Shown piece by piece: positions 55,463 to 64,000 of a stretch of 64,000 nt of DNA (within the stretch, counting starts at the first letter, position 1; every line of letters begins with the position of its first letter). Where the stretch lies: NCBI GenBank assembly GCA_038501625.1, contig JAZAYU010000172.1:310001-374000 (forward strand). The letters run 5' to 3'. This DNA is from Corbicula japonica. Its lineage: Eukaryota > Mollusca > Bivalvia > Venerida > Cyrenidae. A program made the translations under genes and the position numbers. The notes under the pieces were generated by a model, which had not been told where the DNA came from, searched no databases, and saw only the letters and a list, made by a program, of their open reading frames with translations.

Positions 55463-55561
55463 CTAGGCTGTTGGGCGTCCAACTTCACGCTTCCAGGCTG
55501 CTAGGCTGCTGGCGGCCAACTTCACGCTGCCAGGCTGCTAGGCGGCCAACTTAGGCTCTCA

Positions 55562-56143
<582 letters not shown>

Positions 56144-56169
56144 TTGAATTAAGAAGGAAAAGCAAGTAT

Positions 56170-56236
56170 TCATTTCAGCCAAACACATGCTTGAGATTTG
56201 AGACTGGTCTCCAGTTTTTACTTTCATGATCTTAGG
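56170..56236. mobile_element. Family P MITE, right-arm fragment
   Basis: CATTTCAGCCAAACACATGC, TTGAGATTTGAGACTGGT and CTCCAGTTTTTACTTTCATG match the right arm. The left arm and core are replaced by the adjacent microsatellite. Confidence 0.65.
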
Positions 56237-56295
56237 TCCAGTTCTCGTTACTATCTACTATTGATGTTTTATTACTCTGGCAGGTTTTGCCTTTT

Positions 56296-56433
56296 TTCCA
56301 CCCTACTACACCCCACTTCACCAACCCGCCCCGCCCATCCAACCAACCACCCACCCACCCAGTCACCCAACGACCGACCGACCCACCTACCTACCTACCC
56401 ACCTACCCACCTACCTACCCACCTACCTACCTA
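56296..56433. repeat. CCAC/CCTA-rich simple repeat
   Basis: Irregular tetranucleotide-type run (CCAACCAACCACCCACCCAC, then CGACCGACCGACC, then CCTACCTACCTACCCACC). A low-complexity C-rich strand with graded unit change. Not coding. Confidence 0.85.
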
Positions 56434-57162
56434 TCTCTTTCTGACATTCTGTTATTGGATATAGAGTGTATGCGTACTGTACTGTTAGTGATATATTCGA
56501 GGAGACATTGAAATTATCCTCACAGTTCAGGTCGACACATTTATTTATGAACCAGATTTGTTTAGACATTTATTCAGTGTTTGTGATTAAGTATTCAGTT
56601 TCTCGGCATGGGGTTCATTTTCCAATTATAAAACTATCTTCAGGAATTATAAACAAACTTAACCAAGTTGCGTTTATCCACCAAAGGAATCTTCCCAGCT
56701 CCTTGATTCGTCTTAGATCCTCAGCTTGAAACTATTAATATATTGATTTGCTCACAGTACTTTCTCCAAATACAGTCATATTTGGATTTTTTCCTTGAAC
56801 AAGATAGAACATAGTTACTGTAATGAGTTCATTAACTTAAGTCAGCATTGTGCTTATTTTGATATTCTTCTATTTGTGAAATATATAAACTAAATTCACG
56901 ATTTTCCACTTTCTATATTTGTTGATCGGAAACAAAATAATTATACTTCATAAGTTTGATGCGTTTTGCTTTTTTGTCAAATAAAAAACAATGCATGTTC
57001 TATTAAATGTATTAGATAACTTTTACTCTCCAATAAAACGTATGGACACTTATTGCAAAGAAAGAGAGAAATTTGTCGTAGATATACGAGAATTTAGTAC
57101 CCGACTAGATAACGAACCCTCGGTAACAAGATTTTACACTGCTTTTGATACATATTGTTTGT
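56434..57162. other. Intergenic, nothing recognised
   Basis: AT-rich. The segment 56640-56760 (AACCAAGTTGCGTTTATCCA ... TTGATTTGCTCACAGTACTT) resembles 61390-61490 (ATCTAAGTTGCGTTTTCCCA ... TTGATTTGCTCACAGAACTT), a further dispersed or duplicated repeat pair. Confidence 0.4.
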
Positions 57163-59085
57163 AAATAGCAAACCATGTAGATCAGGAATAGCCATATCCA
57201 CAAAATAAATTCTCTCCACACAGTCAAAATGCAGACAGGTAAACAAGACAATGCCTCTCCACACAGTCAAAATGCAAAGAGGTAAACAAGACAATGCATG
57301 TCCACACAGTCAAAATGCAGAGAGGTAAACAAGACAATGCCTCTCCATACAGTCAAAATGCAAAGAGGTAAACAAGACCATGCATGTCCACACAGTCAAA
57401 ATGCAGAGAGGTAAACAAGACAATGCCTCTCCACACAGTCAAAATGCAAAGAGGTTAACAAGACAATGCCTTTCCACACTGTCAAAATGCAAAGAGGTAA
57501 ACAAGACAATGCCTCTTCATACAATCAAAATGCAAAGAGGTAAACAAGACAATGCCTCTCCACACAGTCAAAATGCAGAGAGGTAAACAAGACAATGCCT
57601 CTCCACACAGTCAAAATGCAGGGAGGTAAACAAGACAATGCCTCTCCACACAGTCAAAATGCATAGTGGTTAACAAGACAAAGCCTCTCCACACAGTCAA
57701 AATGCAGAGAGGTTAACAAGACAATGCCTCTCCACACAGTCAAAATGCAGAGGTTAACAAGACAATGCCTCTCCACACAGTCAAAATGCAAAGAGGTAAA
57801 CAAGACAATGCCTATCCACACAGTCAAAATGCAGAGAGATAAACAAGACAATGCCTCTCCACACAGTCTAAATGCAGGGAGGTAAACCAGACAATGCCTC
57901 TCCACACAGTCAAAATGCAAAGAGGTAAACAAGACAATGCATGTCCACACAGTCAAAATGCAGAGAGGTAAACAAGACAATGCCTCTCCACACAGTCAAA
58001 ATGCAAAGAGGTTAACAAGACAATGCCTTTCCACACTGTCAAAATGCAAAGAGGTAAACAAGACAATGCCTCTTCATACAATCAAAATGCAAAGAGGTAA
58101 ACAAGACAATGCCTCTCCACACAGTCAAAATGCAGAGAGGTAAACAAGACAATGCCTCTCCACACAGTCAAAATGCAGGGAGGTAAACAAGACAATGCCT
58201 CTCCACACAGTCAAAATGCATAGTGGTTAACAAGACAAAGCCTCTCCACACAGTCAAAATGCAGAGAGGTTAACAAGACAATGCCTCTCCACACAGTCAA
58301 AATGCAGAGGTTAACAAGACAATGCCTCTCCACACAGTCAAAATGCAAAGAGGTAAACAAGACAATGCCTATCCACACAGTCAAAATGCAGAGAGATAAA
58401 CAAGACAATGCCTCTCCACACAGTCTAAATGCAGGGAGGTAAACCAGACAATGCCTCTTCACACAGTCAAAATGCAGAGAGGTAAACAAGACAATGCATC
58501 TCAACACAGTCAAAATGCAAAGAGGTAAACAAGACAATGCCTATCCACACAGTCAAAATGCAAAGAGGTAAACAAGACAATTCCTCTCCACACAGTCAAA
58601 ATGAAAAGAGGTAAACAAGACGATGCCTCTCCACACAGTCAAAATGCAGAGAGGTAAACAAGACAATGCCTCTCCACACAGTCAAAATGCAGAGAGGTAA
58701 ACAAGAAAATGCCTCTCCACACATTCAAAATGCAGAGAGGTAAACAAGAAAATGCCTCTCCACACAGTCAAAATGCAAAGAGGTAAACAAGACGATGCCT
58801 CTCCACACAGTCAAAATGCAAAGAGGTAAACAAGACGATGCCTCTCCACACAGTCAAAATGCAGAGAGGTAAACAAGACAATGCCTCTCCACACAATCAA
58901 AATGCAAAGAGGTGAGGAGAGAATAAGTTAAATTATATGAATTTAATAAAACACTACAAAAACGAAAATGAGAACTCGAGGGGAACCGCTTAGGAAAGTT
59001 TACTGACAAAAGCACAGCATATGAGTTGAAGAACAAGGTTTCGATGCACCAAACTTACACTTGGCCCAAGAGGTATAAATGATTA
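57163..59085 (-). mobile_element. Family R copy expanded by a minisatellite
   Basis: The left edge reads GATCAGGAATAGCCATATCC, matching the element's 3' terminus. The right part after the array reads GAGAACTCGAGGGGAACCGC, AGTTTACTGACAAAAG and CACCAAACTTACACTTGGCC, matching the following 3' UTR. Between them the block equivalent to CTCCCCACACAGTCAAGAAG, AAGAGAGG has expanded to about 39 tandem units. Orientation as in 59450-60700. Confidence 0.75.
57225..58915. repeat. 43-bp minisatellite, about 39 units
   Basis: Unit CTCTCCACACAGTCAAAATG followed by CARAGAGGTAAACAAGACAA and TGC. Variants: CATGTCC, CCTATCC, GTTAACAAG, GCATAGTGG and one unit lacking two bases. A 13-unit block (57380 to about 57936) is repeated almost exactly at 57937 to about 58470, offset 557 bases (13 x 43 minus the 2-base deletion). 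There are no spacers, so it is not a CRISPR array. Several 60-108-residue frames on both strands are repeat artefacts. Confidence 0.92.
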
Positions 59086-59170
59086 GTCCAGCGATTGCAA
59101 CGCAATAATAAACTTGATAACAACACATGTATATTATTATCGTATATTTGTACAAAAGATTGTAAAATTA

Positions 59171-59174
<4 letters not shown>

Positions 59175-59244
<70 letters not shown>
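59175..59244. repeat. (AT)n microsatellite
   Basis: About 35 uninterrupted AT units. Confidence 0.95.
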
Positions 59245-59247
<3 letters not shown>

Positions 59248-59449
59248 CATTCTTGTCCCTTGCATACAAATGTCAAATGTCGATACTATTTCACTCTTAT
59301 TTCCTTATTTGTCAAGATTTGTTTCCTAAAATGCAACTCATTCTAATTTATTTAACGCATTACGGTTTTTACTCAGAGGATTGACAATGACAAACAACAG
59401 GTTGCAATCAGCATGGGAGTTAGACCTTCTGACCTTTTGCTGATAGAAA

Positions 59450-60705
59450 GGTGAAATATGCATATCAGGGATCGCCACATTCAGATAAAAACAGCCACCC
59501 CACACGGTCAAGAAGAAGAGAAAGGGAGAGAGCATGGTTAAAATGATCAGTTTTTTTTTTAAAATAGGAAAACACTAACAACAAACAAAAATGAGAACCC
59601 GAGGGGTTACCGCCTTGGAACGGTCGGTGGCAAATCAAATTGCCACTGGGGGTTTAAACCAGGTTCTAGGGTGCACCAACCTCACACTTGCCCCAACAGG
59701 TTCTCATAACACAAAACAAGTTCAAGTTGTCTTGGTGAAAAAACTCAAACCCACTTATCGGCTCAACAATGTTGCATGCAAAAGCACACAAACATATAAA
59801 GCATTAGAAGCTAATAGCATTGCAAAGCCAAAGGGCGGGTACTCAATGATCTTACCGAGACCAGAGCTCCTGGAGTAAAATCAGCAAGAACACGATGACA
59901 GGGATAAAAGAAACAAATCGAGCTTCTAGGTTCTTTTAAGAAAAGATTTCCCCATAAACCTTCTTAAACTCTTAAACCCCTGCCACCGTCGTGCAACCAA
60001 AGAAGTAAGCATAATGATCAACTGTAGAAGGGTTAATCACCAGGCCTGCAGAGCGCTGTAAAATATCATGTTGGAAACCATTCTTTTTAAATTTACAGAT
60101 GGTTTTTACGAATAACCGGGAGAAATTAACATTCCCTTTTATCTTCTTGAGTTTATAAATTAAATCTCCATAAAAAACTGGCTGTGAAATACCTTGTTGC
60201 AAAAGCGATTTTAAACTGCACCTGTATTTATGAATTAGATCTGGGTATCGGCGATAAAACTTGCGAAAGGTTTTCCTTAATTTGTGATACCGATAACCTT
60301 GTTTTAAAAGTTTTTCTGTAATGCAAATATTACGTTCATTGAAATCATTAACATCGTTGCAAGCTCTTGAAAAGCGAACAAGCTGTGAGATATAAACTCC
60401 ATAAGATGTTGCACGGGGAACATCGCCGTCTAAAAACGGAAAATTTACTATACTAAAATTAAAATCATCTCTTTTATCATAAATTTTAGTAGTGACGTAA
60501 CCATTTTCAATGGACAGATTTAGATCGAGAAAGTTTGCTTGCTTTTCTGAAGTGTTCGCTTTATTAAGTTGTAGTTCTTTAGGATAATCAGGAGTTTTAG
60601 AAATGTTGCCTTCCTGATAAATATTATTATCATTTAAACCAAGTGGGTAAGGAGTTTGGAGTTTTTTTATCCATTTTTGTTCCGAAACGAGCCTTGCCCT
60701 GCTCT
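59450..60705 (-). mobile_element. Family R retroelement, longest copy
   Basis: Minus-strand element. Its 3' terminus on the plus strand starts GGTGAAATATGCATATCAGG (59451). The 3' UTR runs to about 59971, with ACCGCCTTGGAACGGTCGGT, TTGCCACTGGGGGTTTAAAC, CACTTGCCCCAACAGG and AGCACACAAACATATAAAGC. The coding region runs from 59972 upward. Copies elsewhere share this 3' end and are cut at different places on the 5' side, as expected from reverse transcription starting at the 3' end. The 5' end of this copy is unknown, and the similarity may extend to about 61000. Confidence 0.75.
59972..60705 (-). pseudogene. RT-type protein fragment (Family R)
   Basis: Stop-free minus-strand frame of about 240 codons, ending TTVAGV and TAA. 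It contains YPKELQLNKANTS, FLDLNLSIENGY, YDKRDDFNFSIVNFPFLDGD, SYGVYISQLVRFSRAC, GYRYHKLRKTFRKFYRRYP, FYGDLIYKLKKIKG and LVINPSTVDHYAYFFGC. The FLDLNL / VNFPFLDGD / YGVYISQLxR series is familiar from abundant reverse-transcriptase-bearing proteins of marine invertebrate genomes (memory, not a search). It lies C-terminal of the RT palm. The catalytic YxDD part is not present here. The frame has no ATG near its start, so the copy is truncated. Confidence 0.65.
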
Positions 60706-61002
60706 TGATGCAGCGCTGTCAAATGTTAATGTAATTTCTACTGGTTGAACGGAAATATTTTGTAAACGGTGTCCTGAATGCTTAAATGTTGGTATAAAAA
60801 TGTTAGGTAGGTTGTAAAAAAGAGTAGGTGCACGTGTCTTGCCATCGAAGTCTCCATATTTGACCGTTATTGAACATATGTGGGACAAGTTAAATAGGCG
60901 AGCGGGCAAGTGAGGGTTGCAACAGCGAAACCTACCTAAATTGAAACAGGCACTGATACTTGCATGGAGGCACATTCCGCAGCGCAGAGATTTGTATGGC
61001 AC
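60667..61002 (-). other. Open frame upstream of Family R coding region
   Basis: A 111-codon minus-strand frame (MPYKSLRCGMCLHASIS to GSFRNKNG) overlaps the start of the RT-type frame in another register. Composition is protein-like (Cys-rich start, then ITVKYGDFDGKTRAPTLFY), but no domain is recognised. It might be part of the same element joined by a frameshift, or an unrelated chance frame. Confidence 0.3.
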
Positions 61003-61920
61003 TATGTGATGTCTGTAAGACAGTACTCTGTGAAGATTATTTGTGCTTGGATATTGACTTTATCATTAATTTGTAAATTGTTAGAACATTTTGTTAAGAT
61101 TTGTGTGACCTTTACCATTGCAGCCATAAATTTTTGTTAGCTTTTGTATTTTTTCTGACAACTGCACTGAAATAAATATTTTTGCTGTGAAGACTTTGAT
61201 GATAAGTAATATGGTCAAGGAGACAATATCGGTACAATTCTGGAACTTCAATTATTTACGAACCTGTTTTTATATAGTTTTCAGTTTTTATGATTATTGT
61301 ATTATTTTCCTAACACTTTCCGGCATTAGATTATTTCGATTAGATTAATAACCACAGATAATAAAAAGCTATAGAAATTATTAATACATTATCTAAGTTG
61401 CGTTTTCCCAATAAAACAAGATTATATTTCCTTAATTCTTCTTAGCTTCCTAGAAATTATTTTTAATGCTTTGATTTGCTCACAGAACTTTCTCTAACTC
61501 CTTAAACAAGATAACAATATAGTTATGCGAGTTTGATTAAGTCAAATATTGTAAGTTAAATATTGTCAGCGATTTTCCTTTATTGGCCTTTTTTTCATTT
61601 GTGAAATATCTAATTTAACTTACCTCATAATTAGCCACACACTGCTTTGTTTTTTATCACCACTTTACTTTTCAAATTAAAAAAAAAACGAATTGATTGG
61701 TCTATATGATGTATAGGATTACAGTAAAATGCAATCACACGTAGGGATAAATACTGCTGCAAGAAATGTGAAATGTGCCTTATTCAAAATATACAAAAGA
61801 GTCTTCGGCTGGATAATGAATCTCAGGTATTTAGACTTTATTTATAGCAATCTTGATAATTAAAATGAGTTGCTTGCCTGGAATAATAAATACTTTTAGA
61901 AATAAGACTAAATCTGAAAC
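61003..61920. other. Intergenic, partner of 56640-56760
   Basis: No gene. The segment 61390-61490 resembles 56640-56760 (GCGTTT..CCA, CCTTAATTCTTCTTAG / CCTTGATTCGTCTTAG, TTGATTTGCTCACAG). Confidence 0.4.
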
Positions 61921-62002
61921 CTTGTGTTGTTTGAAAAGACCTACTTTTGATTGAGTCTTATCTCTTTTGTTGTTTGAAAAGATCTACTTTTGATGTAGTC
62001 GT

Positions 62003-63150
62003 ATCTTTTGTAGGGATGGCATCGACTACTCGAGTACTCGAGTACTCGATCGAACGTCCGAGTATCGAGTACTAAATCTACTACTCGAGTAATCGGAAAA
62101 AAATAAAAATTTTGATATTAAAAAAAGAAATCCGTTTGTTTTGTTTATAATTCGTTTCGATATACGGCACGGTGGCAATTAGACACTATGCGCGATGCAC
62201 TTAATCGCCACAGGTGACGTATTTTACGCTTTGAAGTTGAAGTGTCATTGTTGTGAAATAACAAACTGCCAAATAAGGGTCCCAAATGGCACTTGTCAAT
62301 AATGTCAATAAGCAACGTTTTTATAGCGGTAATACAGATCTATTGTTTGCCAATCACCTGTGGTACTCATTTCGCACAAATGTATTGTTTGACAATTAGA
62401 TAATTGGCGCTTCATACAGAAAATCAAGACCGCCCTATATAGTCATTGATTGGTGCACTTGCATGTGATGATAATTTCTAATGTTTTATTGGTGAATGAC
62501 GCAATCTATGAATATTAATGAAAATAAAAAGATAAAGTAAAATGATGGTAATGTTTAGTATCACATTTTTTAATTAAAGACCGAATTAATAACTGTATTA
62601 CATCAGCAAAATGCCTCCCGCAAAGTCGTCTGCGTGGAGTTACTTCAAACGGGCAGCAGACGGAAAACAGTCAAATGTAGTTTCGAGTTGGTCTACAACG
62701 GGGGAACTACAAACATGCTTAACCATCTTAAGTTGAAACATGAAACGAGACCACCCCCAAAAAGCAGACAGATGAGCTCCATGGTTTTAGTTTAGTTCGA
62801 TTAATTTATTTGATTTGATTATTTCACGACATAATATTATTCTGACCACCGTATATGTACATTTCGCATGACTGTGTTGTAACTTTGATACAATTTGTTT
62901 ATTTATTTTAAAAATATAAAATAATAAAATAACAAAACACAAATAAAAGATATAACACACTTTTGTTGTGTAAATCTTTATTAAAAGTTGGTATATGGTA
63001 TAAATACTGAGTAGGTTGAAGCTGATATTACACGAACGGTATTTTCTCTATTAAAATCGGAAATCGTTCGAGTACTCGAGTATTCGATCGGAAGATCGTC
63101 CGAGTACTCGAGTACCAATTTTACTACTCGTTGCCATCCCTAATCTTTTG
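62003..63150. mobile_element. hAT element with perfect 8-bp TSD
   Basis: Element 62011-63142 is flanked by ATCTTTTG on both sides (62003-62010 and 63143-63150), the 8-base duplication typical of hAT. Ends are TAGGGATGGCATCGACTACT and ACTACTCGTTGCCATCCCTA. Subterminal CGAGTACTCGAGTACTCG palindromes lie near both ends. It contains a broken BED-type zinc-finger exon (62611-62790) and no transposase core, so it is a deletion derivative. The exact duplication suggests a fairly recent insertion. Confidence 0.88.
62611..62790 (+). pseudogene. BED zinc-finger relic of hAT transposase
   Basis: ATG 62611 reads MPPAKSSAWSYFKRAADGKQ. After a frame change near 62670 it continues KCSFELVYNGGTTNMLNHLK and LKHETRPPPKSR. 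The W-x-YF start and the NHLKxKH end with an upstream Cys are the BED-finger pattern that binds DNA at the N-terminus of hAT transposases. One of the two Cys ligands is missing at the break, so the finger is dead. Confidence 0.7.
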
Positions 63151-63159
63151 TGTATTTTG

Positions 63160-63372
63160 AAAAAAAGTCATATATGCATATCAGGAATCGATACACTAAC
63201 AAAACACAGCCTCCCCACGCAGCGATAAAGAAGAGAAGAGAGAGAGGATGTTTTTTTATAAGTATGTCAATTCAAATAGGACGCCACAAACAATTAACGA
63301 GGAAGAAAACCTTTGGGGATACTCTTGGAACAGTTAATGGCGAAACAAATTGCCACTGGGGGTTTGAAGAGA
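63160..63372 (-). mobile_element. Family R 3' fragment
   Basis: ATATGCATATCAGGAATCGA, ACACAGCCTCCCCACGCAGC, GAAGAGAGAGAGGATG, GACGCCACAAACAATTAACG, AACAAATTGCCACTGGGGGT. It retains the common 3' terminus, is truncated after about 210 bases and is inserted in the 43-base repeat. Confidence 0.75.
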
Positions 63373-63439
63373 CCTACTTCTGATAACGTCGTGTCTTGCG
63401 TTGTTTGTTGTGACCTACTTTTGATTAAGTCGTATTATA

Positions 63440-64000
63440 AAAATAGATGAAAAGGGAACTTTGAAAGCCATCGAACACGACAAATATGAAAATATTGCAG
63501 GCTCGGTTTGATTGAGCCTGTTCATGGGCAGTAATGGAAATGCATATTACTGCCCACGCCGCCTAGCCCCGGGTTGAGCGCAACTCAATATTTACACCAA
63601 TAATCAGTAAATTTTTGATCCATAACAAACGATGGTATGCATATGGCGGTAAACATGGAACCTACAATGTAGTATTTTCCGATTAATTCCATTCCATGTA
63701 TAGCTTAGTATGGTCCCCCAGATAACAGAATGGGCTTGCCCTAAACGAGAAAACAACGGGCGAAACTAAACAAAATAGAATTTTGACAGGGGATCTGAGA
63801 ATATAAATCCTGCATATCACAGACAACGCCATAGACAAAATTTAAAAAGCAGGAAGTATATCCTAGGGGTGATTGAACAAAATCCGAATCTATTTTGGCT
63901 GGGATACTGGAACTACCCATCTATAAACTGGCCTGAAATGTTTAAACAAAAGCAATTTTAGATAGTACTAAACGACCTTCAAATGACGTAACTGATAATA
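63440..64000 (-). mobile_element. Family C repeat, runs off window end
   Basis: Well-preserved copy: GGGAACTTTGAAAGCCATCG, GGCTCGGTTTGATTGAGCC (hairpin), GGGCAGTAATGGAAATGCAT and its partner ATTACTGCCC, CGGGTTGAGCGCAACTCAAT, CAAACGATGGTATGCATATG, GTATGGTCCCCCAGATAAC, GACAGGGGATCTGAGAATAT and AACGACCTTCAAATGACG near the right edge. No coding frame. Confidence 0.7.

Larger units (their letters stand above)
53402..55561. mobile_element. FB-like foldback element with satellite arms
   Basis: Flanked by the 9-base direct repeat AGGCTCTCA (53402-53410 and 55553-55561), so the element is 53411-55552. Outer arms have a unit of about 38 bases (GTGAAGTTGGCCGCCCAGCA, then CTAGCAGCC...) on the left and its reverse complement on the right (GGCGGCCAACTTCACG). 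Inside lie head-to-head tandem arrays, about 3 units left (53590-53898) and about 13 units right (about 54134-55462) of a 102-base higher-order unit. That unit is built from six 17-base monomers such as CAGCAGCCAAAGTATCC. The AT-rich centre (53900-54130) has no transposase. The layout and 9-base duplication match Drosophila FB elements in form. Confidence 0.85.
61921..63430. repeat. Short tandem repeat broken by two insertions
   Basis: Units of about 43 bases with TTGTTTGAAAAGACCTACTT and TTGATTGAGTCTTATCTCTT occur at about 61928 and 61969. Further diverged units with GACCTACTTCTGATAACGTC and GACCTACTTTTGATTAAGTC occur at about 63370 and 63410. The hAT element (62011-63142) and a Family R fragment (63160-63370) sit between them. 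Confidence 0.6.

Noticed and set aside
57225..58915. CRISPR-like array or repeat protein genes (68- and 108-residue frames)
   Set aside because: Units are contiguous 43-bp repeats without spacers, in a eukaryotic setting, and derive from a retroelement block. The frames repeat because the array was block-duplicated.
59095..59346. Frame with alternating Tyr/Ile
   Set aside because: Translation of the (AT)n microsatellite.

Overview
This is AT-rich eukaryotic nuclear DNA with low gene density. It has intron-like and promoter-like signals, many diverged transposable elements, microsatellites and minisatellites, and no bacterial gene organisation. The mix of repeats, with a rhodopsin-class receptor of the lineage-expanded invertebrate type, suggests a marine or freshwater mollusc, probably a heterodont bivalve. 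That placement rests on remembered repeat and protein styles and is inference. Only one intact protein gene is convincing: a single-exon 438-residue class A GPCR on the + strand at 45411-46727. A diverged relic of its C-terminus lies just downstream. Two paralogous promoter/first-exon candidates (about 21.85-22.05 kb and 31.74-31.98 kb) are the only other host-gene signals I can support.

Layout. 0-2.8 kb: intergenic, with a near-perfect palindromic MITE (1.6 kb). 2.8-6.5 kb: a dead non-LTR retrotransposon (endonuclease, RT, C-terminal CCHC) with a 2A-like peptide. 6.9-7.5 kb: a TIR element with G-rich ends. 9-20 kb: scattered repeats, a 470-bp foldback, a G4 motif and a nested DNA transposon. 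20-23 kb: a hAT relic, the first promoter/exon candidate and a 0.5-kb TIR element. 24-28 kb: old tandem duplications and dispersed repeats. 30.6-35.3 kb: the second promoter/exon candidate, tRNA-like SINEs and MITEs. 35.3-37.3 kb: a two-copy tandem duplication of about 0.97 kb. 38-43.7 kb: RT-element fragments and a 1.2-kb element flanked by TTAA. 45.4-46.9 kb: the GPCR and its relic. 47-52.9 kb: MITEs, TIR elements and hairpins. 53.4-55.55 kb: a foldback element whose arms are a 17-bp/102-bp higher-order tandem repeat, flanked by a 9-bp target-site duplication. 56-59.3 kb: microsatellites and a 43-bp minisatellite that grew inside a retroelement copy. 59.4-61 kb: the longest copy of that retroelement. 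62-63.15 kb: a hAT element with a perfect 8-bp target-site duplication. 63.2-64 kb: more repeats, running off the window.

Four recurrent families carry working names here. P is a palindromic MITE (7 copies). R is an RT-encoding retroelement with a fixed 3' end and variable 5' truncation (about 11 fragments). C is an unclassified dispersed repeat with hairpins at one end (8 fragments). S is a tRNA-like SINE (4-5 copies). Apart from the GPCR and the two candidate promoters, the window is best read as a record of nested transposon insertion, element-seeded satellite expansion and local tandem duplication. Boundaries of the old repeat copies are by-eye estimates, good to roughly 10-30 bases.
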